From assembly GCA_964575335.1 (NCBI GenBank), contig CAZNPU010000010.1, positions 1 to 64,000 of the forward strand: DNA of 64,000 nucleotides. The letters run 5' to 3'. This stretch comes from CAZNPU01 sp964575335. Lineage in GTDB: Bacteria > Planctomycetota > Phycisphaerae > Phycisphaerales > SM1A02. This document shows, in pieces, positions 1 through 8,534 of the stretch (position 1 is the first letter of the stretch; the number at the start of each line of letters is the position of its first letter). The position numbers were made by a program, and so were the translations under genes. Under the pieces are notes generated by a model. That model was not told the DNA's origin. It saw nothing but the letters and a program-made list of their open reading frames with translations, and did not search any database.

Positions 1-902
1 TCATGGATGTTGCTGGGCGGGTGCTTGTCGAAACCAGCCTTCTCCAGCCGCTCCAACAGCACGTTGGTCAAAGACGCGATATTTCTCACACTCCCGGTTG
101 GCTGATTGGCGTTCGTCAGGCGTGCGGACAACGGGGCGTCCTGCGATGATTCTGTTGGTGCGCCATTGGAGTATGACATGGATGCAATGAACTGTAGAAG
201 GTCATCCACGTTCACCACGCCGTCGCCGTTCAGATCAAACTCTGACTCCCGTCTGCCCCAGTTGGCCACGATGTCAGCGAGCGTTACAGTGCCGGCAGCC
301 TCATCAGCGCCAGCAACCGGCGTCTCTGGCGTCAGCACATTATCTGGAACAACATTGCCCGCTGGAACTGTCCCGGGGGTGAGCGCGCTGACAACGGGTT
401 CAGCGGCATCGGCATTGGTATCGGGGGCGTTGGATGGCGCAGGCAATGGCGTATTGATGTGCTGCTGGTAGTTGGCGATGAACATCAGCAGATCATCAAC
501 ATTCACCGTTCCATCGTTGTTGAGATCGTAAGGCGAATCACTCTGCCCCCACGCATCCACGAGCCCTTTCATGCTCATGTACTGTTGGGTAGGGTCAGCG
601 ACGCTGTCGGTGGGTGCAGAGACCCGGTCAGGAACCGGGGGCGCGGAAGGAGCGGCTGCTGCCGGTTCGGTTGACTGAATGGCATCGACGGCTGCAGCAG
701 CTGGCCGCTTGCCCTGCAGCTTGTCCATGGGGATTTCCAGCGGTCGATACGGTATCGGGCCGCGCGATGCGCCATTGCCCCGGGGCTTTTTCACGGACGG
801 TTCAAGAGTTGCTTGCGCAATCTTGGCTTTCGGCAAAGGCTTGTAAATCGGCTGTGCGCGCGTTGGCACCGGCGCGTTGGAAATGTGCGTGTTGATGTGC
901 AT
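1..902 (-). CDS. Dockerin/EF-hand-like repeat protein, C-terminus cut by window edge
   Basis: An open frame of 300 codons runs from the ATG at 902 to the left edge with no stop. An AAGGAG box sits about 7 bases upstream (near 910-916), which fixes the start. The N-terminal half is Ala/Pro-rich and has no signal peptide or membrane segment. Two repeats follow, each made of a D/A-W/N-WG-type helix and a calcium-loop motif: DLNNDGTVNVDDLL and DLNGDGVVNVDDLL, separated by about 85 residues of low-complexity linker. These resemble type I dockerin or EF-hand loops common in planctomycete exported proteins. The C-terminal part seen so far (LTNVLLERLEKAGFDKHPPS) looks helical. Function is unknown. 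Calcium binding is an inference from the D-x-N-x-D-G pattern. Confidence 0.75.
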   Translation of the reverse strand, partial: MHINTHISNAPVPTRAQPIYKPLPKAKIAQATLEPSVKKPRGNGASRGPIPYRPLEIPMDKLQGKRPAAAAVDAIQSTEPAAAAPSAPPVPDRVSAPTDSVADPTQQYMSMKGLVDAWGQSDSPYDLNNDGTVNVDDLLMFIANYQQHINTPLPAPSNAPDTNADAAEPVVSALTPGTVPAGNVVPDNVLTPETPVAGADEAAGTVTLADIVANWGRRESEFDLNGDGVVNVDDLLQFIASMSYSNGAPTESSQDAPLSARLTNANQPTGSVRNIASLTNVLLERLEKAGFDKHPPSNIH

Positions 903-1112
903 GAGAATGCTCCTTTGCAACTGCAGGCACTTCATCGCAAATATCGCGCCGATAAAGACACAGGAGCCTCGCCTGCTGTAACTGGTGCAATAACCGCTTG
1001 CGGACGTTACGCCGGTAAGTAGAAGTTGCGCCTGCTGGTGCGCACCTCGGCGGGTTCTGCGCTTTGGCGCAAAATGAGAGCGGCGTTCACCGGAATGTCT
1101 TAGGTGGTGTTG

Positions 1113-1808
1113 CTAGCGCGTCCAGCCTGTCGATGGCCTGCCGGCGGGCGTCTGGCGAGCCGGTTGTATTTCAGGCTGATGAGCGTTCATCGGTTGATCA
1201 GCAGCTGCAGCGCGAAAGCCATGGGCGACAATGAACATCTCCCGTGATTCGCTGCGCGACGCTTTGGGCTTGAAGCCCTTGACGTTTTCGAACATCGTGC
1301 GGGTGCGGTTGAGCAGATCAGGATATGCCTGGCCTTCAAAGACCTTCATGACCAGGTTGCCGCCCTGGCGCAGCAGAAGAGGGCAGCGATCCAGCAGCGA
1401 ATCGCACAGCCGGACCGAGCGAAAATGATCGCCGGACGGATCGCCCGACGTTGCCGGCGCCATGTCTGAGAGCACGACATCAAATCGCTGCTCCGGCGTG
1501 GTGTTCGCCAGTGCAAGCAGCGCGTCGGCTGGGGTGGTGGTGAAATCGCCCTGCAATGTGCGAATGTTTGGTTGGCTGAACTGATGCCGAAACGGTTGCA
1601 GGTCGATGCCGACAACCATTCCTTTGGGCCCGACGCGCTTCGACGCCACTTGGAGCCAGCTCCCTGGCGCTGCGCCGCAATCGAGCACCCGATCACCTGG
1701 CCGCAGCACCTTGCGGCGATCATCGATCTCCAGCAGCTTGTACGCGGCGCGCGAGACATAGCCTTCGCGCTTGGCCTGTTTGAAATAGTGGTCCTGCACT
1801 TCGCGCAT
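1113..1808 (-). CDS. rlmE: 23S rRNA (uridine-2'-O)-methyltransferase RlmE (FtsJ/RrmJ)
   Basis: The 231-residue protein matches the FtsJ/RrmJ family, which methylates U2552 of 23S rRNA in the A-loop using SAM. The SAM-binding motif VLDCGAAPGSW is at residues 41-51. The K-D-K-E catalytic tetrad is visible as K24, D115 (LSDMAP), K155 (LVMKVFEG) and E190 (SESREMF). Length is close to the E. coli enzyme (209) plus a short C-terminal tail rich in Pro/Gln. The start ATG lies at 1808 and directly precedes the conserved N-terminal DHYFKQAKREGY region. It stands alone, with intergenic DNA on both sides. Confidence 0.93.
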   Translation of the reverse strand: MREVQDHYFKQAKREGYVSRAAYKLLEIDDRRKVLRPGDRVLDCGAAPGSWLQVASKRVGPKGMVVGIDLQPFRHQFSQPNIRTLQGDFTTTPADALLALANTTPEQRFDVVLSDMAPATSGDPSGDHFRSVRLCDSLLDRCPLLLRQGGNLVMKVFEGQAYPDLLNRTRTMFENVKGFKPKASRSESREMFIVAHGFRAAAADQPMNAHQPEIQPARQTPAGRPSTGWTR

Positions 1809-2205
1809 AATTGGATTGCTAACGATAGGCCCGCATGAGCGGCGCGGCTGGATTGCGCCGTGTTACGACAGGTGATTTGTTTTGATTTGATCTGATCGGG
1901 ACAGCCTGCTCGGACTGCGATCGTGCGTGGAGCGTAGATATTGCGGGTGCAGTGGGTCAGGTGCGCTTCGTGCAGCAGCGGACAGTACGGGGCATTGCTG
2001 AAGGCGGCTGACGTGTCGCTCGCTAACGCGCAGTAATTGAGCGATCCGCATCACATCCTGGCTTTAAAACGGATTTTCGGGAAAATCCGAAATAAAGTTC
2101 GGCGTGATATTGTTGCCTCAATGGGCATTGGCAGCTAGCTGCGTTTGATGGCGCTCAAGCGCTCAATGGGAATGGATATGTTTCGCGAGCTGGGTCCAGT
2201 GGCGG
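1809..2205. other. Intergenic region, no gene supported
   Basis: About 400 bases between rlmE and the ABM-fold gene. A 63-codon minus-strand frame at 1863-2054 has atypical composition and no recognisable motif, so I do not call it. A perfect 12-base palindrome (GCAGCTAGCTGC, 2131-2142) lies downstream of the ABM-fold gene on the minus strand. It is not followed by a T-run, so a terminator role is weak. Confidence 0.5.
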
Positions 2206-2526
2206 TTACGCGTCAATTGGCTCAAGGCCGGGGAACGGATTAGTGAAGCCCGGAACCTCAGCGGGCGCAATGTACTGGCTGCATTGTGCGAATCGCTGCC
2301 ACAGTTCCTGCACGACGGGATTGCAGTGCGCTTCGTCGATTGCTTCCTGCGACTTCCATTCGAAAATTTCGATCACTGTGCCATCTTCAGCTCGTGCGAA
2401 AACAGGCGCACGATCGGTGATCAATCCCTGAGATCGCAGGGTTGGCATGTGATCCTTCACGCAGGCAAGCAGGTCATTGTCCTGACCCGGTTTCGGACGA
2501 TGAGCAGCAATGACGATAACGGGCAT
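2206..2526 (-). CDS. Antibiotic biosynthesis monooxygenase (ABM)-like dimeric alpha/beta barrel protein
   Basis: The 106-residue protein has the ABM-fold pattern: a beta strand (MPVIVIAAHRP), a helix of about 20 residues, a strand with VIEIFEWKSQEAIDEAH, and a helix containing a conserved W. The segment EIFEWKS...A...H...V is typical of small ferredoxin-like stress or quinol-monooxygenase proteins, which act as homodimers. The substrate cannot be deduced. It lies 3' of the mutase gene on the same strand with a probable terminator between them, so it may be transcribed separately. Confidence 0.7.
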   Translation of the reverse strand: MPVIVIAAHRPKPGQDNDLLACVKDHMPTLRSQGLITDRAPVFARAEDGTVIEIFEWKSQEAIDEAHCNPVVQELWQRFAQCSQYIAPAEVPGFTNPFPGLEPIDA

Positions 2527-2565
2527 GCACGCATTGTACGACCGTCAATGCAGCAGGCGCAGCGG

Positions 2566-2583
2566 TAAAAGCCAGTGACTGGC
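2566..2583 (-). terminator. Likely rho-independent terminator after the mutase gene
   Basis: Read on the minus strand, a GCCAGT-C-ACTGGC inverted repeat (2571-2583) is followed at once by TTTT (2567-2570). It lies 13 bases past the mutase stop. The tight loop means a 5-bp stem with a 3-base loop is more realistic. Confidence 0.45.
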
Positions 2584-2595
2584 GTCACAGCAAGT

Positions 2596-4305
2596 TTACC
2601 ACTCCGGTCCTCCCGTGTACCGGCCATAGACGTCCGCCATCGCCTGCACCATTTCGCCCAGCGTGCAATTCGCCAGTGCGCCGTCGATCAAAGCAGGCAT
2701 GACGTTCTCATTGTTCCTCGCTGCGGATCGAATCGCATCCAGCGCTCGCTTGACGTCGTCGTTGTTTCGGCGTTTCTTGAACTCAGCCAGCCGCTCGCAC
2801 TGCTCGGTTTCCACCTTGTGGTCGATCTGCAGAATCTCCACCTGCTTTTCTTCATTGCCTTCGGTGTACGCATTCACGCCCACGACAATGCGGTCGCCCG
2901 CTTCCATCTCCTGACCGAAGCGATATGACGCTTCTGCGATCGCCCTGCGGAAGTAGCCCCGGTGAATGCCTTCCACCACGCCGCCCATATCGTCGATGGC
3001 CTTGATGATCTCGTTGGCGTCGGCTTCCATCTGATCGGTCAGCGCTTCGACATACCAGCTGCCGCCCAGCGGATCGACGGTTCGATGCACGCCGGTCTCG
3101 TGCGCAAGAATCTGCTGCGTGCGCAGTGCGACACGCACGGCAGTTTCGGTCGGCAGGCCGAGCGTTTCATCCATCGAGTCGGTATGCAGGCTCTGGCATC
3201 CGCCCAGCACGCCTGCCAGCGCCTGATAGGCCACGCGGATGATGTTGTTCAGCGGCTGCTGCTCGGTCAGTGAGCAACCTGCGGTCTGCACGTGCGTGCG
3301 CATCAGGTGCGAGCGAGGATTCTTCGCGCCGTAGCGCTCCTTCATGGCATGCGCCCAGATGCGGCGGGCGGCGCGGAGCTTGCAGATTTCCTCGAAGAAC
3401 TCGTTGTGTGAGTTGAAGAAAAAGCTCAGGCGGGGCGCGAACGTATCCACATCAAGCCCGCGCTTGAGGCACCACTCCACATACTCCATGCCGTCGCGCA
3501 GCGTGAAGGCCAGTTCCTGCGTTGCGGTGCTGCCTGCTTCGCGAATGTGATATCCGCTGATGGAAACGCTGTTCCACCGTGGCGTGTGCTGGGAAGCGAA
3601 CTCGATCGTGTCCACCACCAGTTTGACGCTCGCTTCCGGCGGGTAGATGAATTCGTTCTGGGAGTGGAACTCCTTGAGGATGTCGTTTTGCAAGGTGCCG
3701 CCGAGCTTCGCCCAGTCGATGCCGCGCTGCTTGGCCATGGCGAGGTACATCGCCCAGATCACTGCCGCGGGGCCGTTGATGGTCTGGCTGACGGTGACTT
3801 CATCGATTGGAATGTCGGCATACAACCGATGCATATCTTCGATGGTGCAGACCGCCACGCCGCAGCGGCCGACTTCGCCCGCGCTGAGCGGATCATCGCT
3901 GTCACGGCCCATGAGCGTGGGCAGATCAAACGCGGTTGAAAGTCCGGTATTAGCCTTTGTGCCCCTGGCGTTTTCAAGCAGGTACTTGAAGCGTTTGTTG
4001 GTGTCGTCAGCCGAGCCGAAGCCGGCGAACTGTCGCATGGTCCAGAGCCGGCTGCGGTACATCGTCTTGTGAATGCCGCGTGTGAATGGAAACTCGCCCG
4101 GCCGACCGATGCGCGGATGGACCTTGGTCGGATCATTCGGATCAGTCGTCTGCGCATGTTCCGGGGTGTAGAGTTCATCCACCACGTAGCCGGAAATCGT
4201 TACGGTTTCCGGGTCAGGCCGAGAGGGCGAGACCTTGGTGGCGGGAACGGAAGGCGCGGCTGAATCGGACGTTGTCTGCTGATTCTGGAGCGTGCTCATA
4301 GCCAT
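2596..4305 (-). CDS. Acyl-CoA mutase large subunit, isobutyryl-CoA-mutase type
   Basis: This is the adenosylcobalamin-dependent methylmalonyl-CoA mutase family, TIM-barrel substrate subunit only. The C-terminal B12-binding DxHxxG domain is absent, so a separate small subunit is expected outside the window. Family landmarks are TMRQFAGFG, STAFDLPTLMGRDSDDP, GGTLQNDILKE, SISGYHIREAG and APRLSFFFNSH. Two residues that hold the methylmalonyl carboxylate in true MCM (Tyr89, Arg207 of the Propionibacterium enzyme) align here with Phe93 (RQFAGF) and Gln216 (SQNEFIYPP). That pair is known from isobutyryl-CoA mutase. I chose the Met at 4305 (or 4299) because the longer frame to 4380 begins at the edge of an upstream terminator. 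Length of about 569 fits IcmA. Confidence 0.85.
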   Translation of the reverse strand: MAMSTLQNQQTTSDSAAPSVPATKVSPSRPDPETVTISGYVVDELYTPEHAQTTDPNDPTKVHPRIGRPGEFPFTRGIHKTMYRSRLWTMRQFAGFGSADDTNKRFKYLLENARGTKANTGLSTAFDLPTLMGRDSDDPLSAGEVGRCGVAVCTIEDMHRLYADIPIDEVTVSQTINGPAAVIWAMYLAMAKQRGIDWAKLGGTLQNDILKEFHSQNEFIYPPEASVKLVVDTIEFASQHTPRWNSVSISGYHIREAGSTATQELAFTLRDGMEYVEWCLKRGLDVDTFAPRLSFFFNSHNEFFEEICKLRAARRIWAHAMKERYGAKNPRSHLMRTHVQTAGCSLTEQQPLNNIIRVAYQALAGVLGGCQSLHTDSMDETLGLPTETAVRVALRTQQILAHETGVHRTVDPLGGSWYVEALTDQMEADANEIIKAIDDMGGVVEGIHRGYFRRAIAEASYRFGQEMEAGDRIVVGVNAYTEGNEEKQVEILQIDHKVETEQCERLAEFKKRRNNDDVKRALDAIRSAARNNENVMPALIDGALANCTLGEMVQAMADVYGRYTGGPEW

Positions 4306-4382
4306 ATCGTAGCACGCTTGACGAATCAGCCGAAGCGGCTGGCGTCCTGAATCGGGCTGGTCGGCCTGATCGATCATCAAAG

Positions 4383-4410
4383 ACAGCCCAGGCTGCGCAG
4401 CCTGGGCTGT
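4383..4410 (-). terminator. Perfect 28-base palindrome, likely terminator of the lipoprotein gene
   Basis: ACAGCCCAGGCTGC and its exact reverse complement abut to form a 14-base-per-arm inverted repeat. It lies about 45 bases past the stop of the minus-strand lipoprotein gene and is followed on that strand by a short TCTTTG tract. Because it is symmetric it could also form on the other strand, but no plus-strand gene ends here. Confidence 0.6.
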
Positions 4411-4453
4411 GTGCGTTGTCGTATCACGTGAGCACGTCGAGCGCTCAAGTCAC

Positions 4454-4954
4454 TTAGTTGTCGTACATTTCAACGACGCTGTCAGCAGGCATCGGACCGC
4501 CCTCAGGCGTCCACCATGAAGGACGATCAGCGACCTCGTCGGTCCTGAGCATGCGCCGAGGCGAACCGGCAGCGTACTTCACGTCCTGTCGCACCTGCAC
4601 TTCAATGATGCGGCTGGCGGCGTTGGGAACGGTGATCGAGTTGCGGAGCCGGCCGAAACGGGTGCCCGCATCCCAGATTTCGTATCGAAGCAGATCGGGG
4701 GTATTCACGGGGTCATCGCCCATGCCCTCATCGAAATCCATTGTGAGCTGCTTCCCAACCGGGATGTCGATCGAAAACACCGGCTCACCGGAGCGGGTGT
4801 CGATCACCGTGACGGTTTTCTGCATCCGCTCGGTGGAAACGTACGTGTGCGACCCGCCGGTATGAGACATGAACCCGCCGCTGGGGGAGTGGCAGGCGGT
4901 CATCGCCGTTGTGGCGGCCAGGGCAATCATCAACATGCAGGCGTTCTTCAACAT
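4454..4954 (-). CDS. Predicted lipoprotein of unknown function
   Basis: I place the start at the ATG at 4954, which has a GAGGAG box about 6 bases upstream. The frame remains open to 5215, but that extension lacks protein-like features. The 166-residue product opens with a lipoprotein signal: a hydrophobic stretch (MLMIALAATTA) and lipobox MTAC before Cys22. The mature part contains a beta-rich region (VTVIDTRSGEPVFSIDIPVG) and ends in an acidic, Pro/Trp-containing tail. I do not recognise the family. It is presumably attached to a membrane and stands alone upstream of the mutase, separated by a strong palindrome. Confidence 0.75.
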   Translation of the reverse strand: MLKNACMLMIALAATTAMTACHSPSGGFMSHTGGSHTYVSTERMQKTVTVIDTRSGEPVFSIDIPVGKQLTMDFDEGMGDDPVNTPDLLRYEIWDAGTRFGRLRNSITVPNAASRIIEVQVRQDVKYAAGSPRRMLRTDEVADRPSWWTPEGGPMPADSVVEMYDN

Positions 4955-5248
4955 GAATAGCTCCTCGTCATCTTGCTGCCGCTGCCGCTTCCTCGGCGAT
5001 GCGGCATGCTCCGAACAGCGCAATCGCAATAATGCTGGCAGGCGGTTTGCGCCCACAGGGTACCGTGGCGAGCCGAACCGGGCTACCTCTGTGTTCCGCT
5101 GCGAGGTCTTATCGGCCGGTCTGACGCATAAGTCCGGTGAAATCCTGATCTCTTGCCGATCTTTGGAAGCATAAGTCCGAGAACATATCAGACAGTCAAC
5201 AACAAAGCGATCCAATGACGCAGGATCGGATTCGGATAGAGTGTGATC

Positions 5249-5782
5249 ATGTCGGAAACTTGCCTGTCAGTTCCTCCCTTTCGCATCGGCCACGGCTACG
5301 ACCTGCATCGCCTGGAACCGCGCCCGCCGCAGGGAAACGGTCGCGTGCTGGTGCTGGGCGGCGTTCGGTTTGAGGATCACGCGATGGGGCCGATCAGCCA
5401 CAGCGATGGCGATGCGGTCTATCACGCTGTCACCGATGCGGTGCTCGGAGCGCTGGGGCTACCGGACATCGGCCAGCTCTTTCCCGATACCGATCCCCAA
5501 TATGACGCGATGGACTCGTCGGTTTTTCTTCGCGAAGCGGCCAATCGCATGAAAGCTCATGGCTACGTGCTGGGCAATCTCGATGTCACCGTGATCTGCG
5601 AGCGGCCGAAGCTCGCAGCCCACAAGCACGCCATGATCGAGAACCTCGCTCAACTGCTGGAATGCGATCGCAGCCAGGTGAATCTCAAGGGCAAGACGCA
5701 CGAAAAGGTGGACGCGGTCGGCGAAGGCCGTGCGGTGGAAACCCATGCCGTCGCGCTGCTGGTGAAGCGATCGGATAAGTGA
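5249..5782 (+). CDS. ispF: 2-C-methyl-D-erythritol 2,4-cyclodiphosphate synthase
   Basis: IspF converts CDP-ME 2-phosphate to MEcPP in the MEP isoprenoid pathway. The protein carries the family motif RIGHGYDLHRL, giving the zinc ligands Asp and His, and HSDGDAVYHAVTDA with the third zinc ligand His. GALGLPDIGQLFPDTDP and a C-terminal KGKTHEKVDAVGEG (substrate/trimer region) are also present. At 177 residues it is slightly longer than the usual ~157 because of an N-terminal extension and an insert after LEPRPPQ. The ATG at 5249 is preferred over the upstream in-frame GTG at 5243. No other MEP genes are adjacent. Confidence 0.95.
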   Translation: MSETCLSVPPFRIGHGYDLHRLEPRPPQGNGRVLVLGGVRFEDHAMGPISHSDGDAVYHAVTDAVLGALGLPDIGQLFPDTDPQYDAMDSSVFLREAANRMKAHGYVLGNLDVTVICERPKLAAHKHAMIENLAQLLECDRSQVNLKGKTHEKVDAVGEGRAVETHAVALLVKRSDK

Positions 5783-5912
5783 ATAGTGAGCGCATTTCTT
5801 GTTGCTGCATCGCGTAGCGGGGTGCGATCGCGTTGCGATTCTGGGACTGGCGTTGTCGGCAGATGTTGGTCAATTGAAAAAGAGAGCGCTTGAACGAGTT
5901 ACACTCTGACCT

Positions 5913-6434
5913 ATGGCTCAATTCACTTATCTCTGGCAGGCTGCTGCAGCGTTGGCGGCTCGGGCACATCGGTCGCAGCTTCGCAAGGACAGGGAAACGC
6001 CGTATATCGCTCATCCGATGCGCGTTGCGCTGACGGTGGCGAACGTGTTTGGCGTGACGGATGACGTTACGCTTGCTGCGGCGCTCCTGCACGACACCAT
6101 TGAGGACACCGATATCGATTACGACGACATTGCTGAAGCATGCAATCGCGAAGTGGCGGACATTGTTGCAGCGCTGACCAAAGACGCGCGCATGGACGAG
6201 CCGCAGCGCGAACAGGCGTACGATGAGCAGCTTGCCCGCGGCCCGTGGCAGGCGCGGCTGATCAAGCTTGCTGATGTGTACGACAACCTGCAGGACACCT
6301 ACAGCGACAAATCTACCGCCCGCCAGCTCGACAAAGCCCGCCGCGCGCTGAAACTGGCTGAGGGCGATGATCGCCTTGCTGCAGCACGGGAAATCGTGGC
6401 GAAAGTCGTTGATGCGCTCACGCCAGCCGGCTGA
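5913..6434 (+). CDS. HD-domain (p)ppGpp hydrolase-like protein (small alarmone hydrolase type)
   Basis: This 173-residue stand-alone HD domain resembles the N-terminal hydrolase domain of RelA/SpoT and MESH1-type small alarmone hydrolases. Visible motifs are YIAHPMRVAL (first metal His), LLHDTIEDT (HD plus the ED pair specific to the ppGpp hydrolase subgroup) and LIKLADVYDNLQD (Asp and Asn of the nucleotide site). There is no synthetase, TGS or ACT domain. The likely reaction is removal of the 3'-pyrophosphate of ppGpp with Mn2+, but NADPH or other nucleotide pyrophosphatase activity is also known for this group. Confidence 0.85.
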   Translation: MAQFTYLWQAAAALAARAHRSQLRKDRETPYIAHPMRVALTVANVFGVTDDVTLAAALLHDTIEDTDIDYDDIAEACNREVADIVAALTKDARMDEPQREQAYDEQLARGPWQARLIKLADVYDNLQDTYSDKSTARQLDKARRALKLAEGDDRLAAAREIVAKVVDALTPAG

Positions 6435-6590
6435 GAGCGGGAAGTGTTCGGTCACGATCACCGCAGCGATGAGGCGGTACGCCCGATTATCGAAACCGCA
6501 CTCTGTCGGAACATCCCGCCCGCGATTGTGTCCTACCATCGGTGGTTGGTTCGCTTGCTTGCCGCCTGTTCATTGGCTTTGGAAAACGCC

Positions 6591-7511
6591 ATGATGATGA
6601 TGCTTGTACATATGTTTTCTGCTTTGCTGATACTGGCCGCCTGGCCGCTTCAAACGAACCTGCACGCAGCGACGTTGCCGCTGCTTGCGATGGACGAAGC
6701 TGAAGCTGCAGCCCAGCCGCCTGCCGCGACGCAGCCTGACAGCGCTGTTGAGCAGAAGCAGCCAGAGGAGAATCAGCAGCCGCAGCAGTCTGTCGCAGCC
6801 GATCCGGTGTATGACCTGCTGGGCCGGCTTGAGCGCAGCGCCAAGGACCTTCATGCGTTTACCGCGAAGATCGCATTCGAGAAGGAGGACGGTCTCGTCG
6901 GGCGAACCGAGCTGCGCACCGGCGAACTGATCTACCGTCTCGATCAGGACACGCAGGAAAAGAGCTTCGCGATCCTGCTGGATGCGGTGATCATCAACAA
7001 TGTTCGTCGACCGAGCGAGAAGAATTACATCTTCAACGGCCGGTGGCTGGTGGAAGTGGATCCGAGTCAGCGGCAGTTCATCAAGCGTGAGGTTGTGCCG
7101 CCGGGTCAGCAGCTTGATCCGCTGAAGCTTGGCGAAGGTCCGTTCCCATTACCGATCGGTCAACCCAGAGATGAGGTACTGGCGCGGTTTGATGTTTCGC
7201 CTGCAACATTGCCTGCAACCGGCATGCTGCAGCATCTTGAAAATGTCGAGGGTCTGCTGCTGGTGCCCAAGCCGGGCACGCAGGAAGCCCGCGAATATGA
7301 GCGTGTTGAGCTGTTTTATGATCGCGACACGCTGCTGCCGGTGGGAATCAACGCCGTTGAGGTGCGAGGCAATCGCCAGACGGTGCGTTTGAGCGATATC
7401 AAGCGCAATCCCGCGCTCGACGAAGCGACTCTCGCCAAACTCGACATTCGTGAACCCGATCCGCGAGAATGGCGCATCGACGTGCGGCCGTGGCAGGCTC
7501 CGCAGGAGTGA
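6591..7511 (+). CDS. Exported LolA-like outer-membrane-lipoprotein-sorting fold protein
   Basis: The start chosen is the first of four consecutive in-frame Met codons (6591). The longer frame to 6444 would hide the signal peptide (MLVHMFSALLILAAWPLQTNLHA-type hydrophobic run). After a Pro/Gln-rich linker the mature domain reads DLHAFTAKIAFEKEDGLVGR...GELIYRL, then KNYIFNGRWLVEVDP and AREYERVELFYDRDTLLPV. This strand pattern is the half-barrel of LolA-like proteins (planctomycete TIGR03009-type proteins look similar). It may bind a hydrophobic ligand in the periplasm. Exact role is unknown. It is 157 bases downstream of the HD gene on the same strand. Confidence 0.7.
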   Translation: MMMMLVHMFSALLILAAWPLQTNLHAATLPLLAMDEAEAAAQPPAATQPDSAVEQKQPEENQQPQQSVAADPVYDLLGRLERSAKDLHAFTAKIAFEKEDGLVGRTELRTGELIYRLDQDTQEKSFAILLDAVIINNVRRPSEKNYIFNGRWLVEVDPSQRQFIKREVVPPGQQLDPLKLGEGPFPLPIGQPRDEVLARFDVSPATLPATGMLQHLENVEGLLLVPKPGTQEAREYERVELFYDRDTLLPVGINAVEVRGNRQTVRLSDIKRNPALDEATLAKLDIREPDPREWRIDVRPWQAPQE

Positions 7512-7533
7512 CCGCAGTCATCCGCTTGCTGCG

Positions 7534-8478
7534 CTATCGATGTGGCGTTGCTGCTTCCATCGCGTTGACGCCCGCGACTGCCGCATCGGGCACAGCAGCG
7601 AGAAGCGCTTTGGTATAGGCATGTTGCGGATCATTGATGATCTGATCCGCCGATCCCTGTTCGACGATCGTGCCGCTATGCATCACAGCAATGCGATTGC
7701 AGATGTGATGAACCACCGCCATGTCGTGGCTGATGAACAGGTACGACAGGTTGAACTCGTCCTGCAGGTCTTTGAGCAGGTTGAGGATTTGGGATTGGAT
7801 GGATACATCAAGCGCCGAGGTCGGTTCATCGCAGACGATCAGCGCCGGTTTGAGTGCAAGCGCCCGGGCGATGCCGATGCGTTGGCGCTGCCCGCCGGAA
7901 AATTCATGCGGGTAGCGGTCAGCCGCTTCGGGCCATAAACCGCAGCGCACCAGCAAATCTTCAACCTTGCGTCGCAGCGCATCACCTTTTTTGGCCATGC
8001 CGTGCACCAGCAGCGGTTCGCCGACGATCTGCCCCACGCGCATGCGCGGATTCAGCGAACCGGCGGGGCCCTGAAAGATGATCTGCATGCGCTGTCGAAG
8101 TTGACGAAGCTCCTGCGCGCCCAGCGCAAAGACATCCTGACGATCGAAAACAACCCTGCCGCTGGTTGCGGGAATCAGGCGCAAAATCGCCCGCCCGACG
8201 GTGGTCTTGCCGCAGCCGGATTCGCCCACCAGCCCGAGCGTTTCGCCACGGTTGATGTGAAAGCTTACACCGTTCACCGCCCGCACGTGATCGACAACGC
8301 GCTGCAGCACGCCGCGCCGCACCGGGAAATGCACGTGAAGATCATGCACCGAAAGCAGCGGGGAGGAGGCGGGAGAAGCAGCAGCAACAGCAGGGGCGGA
8401 CGACGGATGCCTGTTGCTCTCAGTGGCAGCGGGATCGGGCAGCATACTGCGGAGCATCCTACCGCACTTTGCTCGCAA
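7534..8478 (-). CDS. Oligopeptide/dipeptide-type ABC transporter ATP-binding protein (OppF/DppF-like)
   Basis: The 314-residue cytoplasmic ATPase has Walker A GESGCGKTT, a Q-loop (IIFQGPAGSLNPR), signature FSGGQRQRI, Walker B LIVCDEPTSALD and H-loop FISHDMAV. The C-terminal extension (DQIINDPQHAYTKALLAAVPD) is diagnostic of the Opp/Dpp subfamily. Its usual heterodimer partner, permeases and binding protein are not next to it. The Q-loop reads FQGP where FQDP is common. The start is uncertain: Met at 8478, 8457 or 8445 would all leave the ABC core intact, and the first ~35 residues are low-complexity. Confidence 0.9.
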   Translation of the reverse strand: MRAKCGRMLRSMLPDPAATESNRHPSSAPAVAAASPASSPLLSVHDLHVHFPVRRGVLQRVVDHVRAVNGVSFHINRGETLGLVGESGCGKTTVGRAILRLIPATSGRVVFDRQDVFALGAQELRQLRQRMQIIFQGPAGSLNPRMRVGQIVGEPLLVHGMAKKGDALRRKVEDLLVRCGLWPEAADRYPHEFSGGQRQRIGIARALALKPALIVCDEPTSALDVSIQSQILNLLKDLQDEFNLSYLFISHDMAVVHHICNRIAVMHSGTIVEQGSADQIINDPQHAYTKALLAAVPDAAVAGVNAMEAATPHR

Positions 8479-8534
8479 GCAAGGCAGATGTCATCTGCAC
8501 ACGCCGCCATAGTGCAATTGCATGGCGTTACTGC

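Noticed and set aside
2596..4305. Annotation as methylmalonyl-CoA mutase
   Set aside because: The Tyr and Arg that bind the methylmalonyl carboxylate are replaced by Phe and Gln.
5685..6539. 284-codon minus-strand frame opposite the HD gene
   Set aside because: It lies antisense to ispF and the HD-domain gene, is Arg/His-rich and has no motif; it is a GC-rich antisense shadow.
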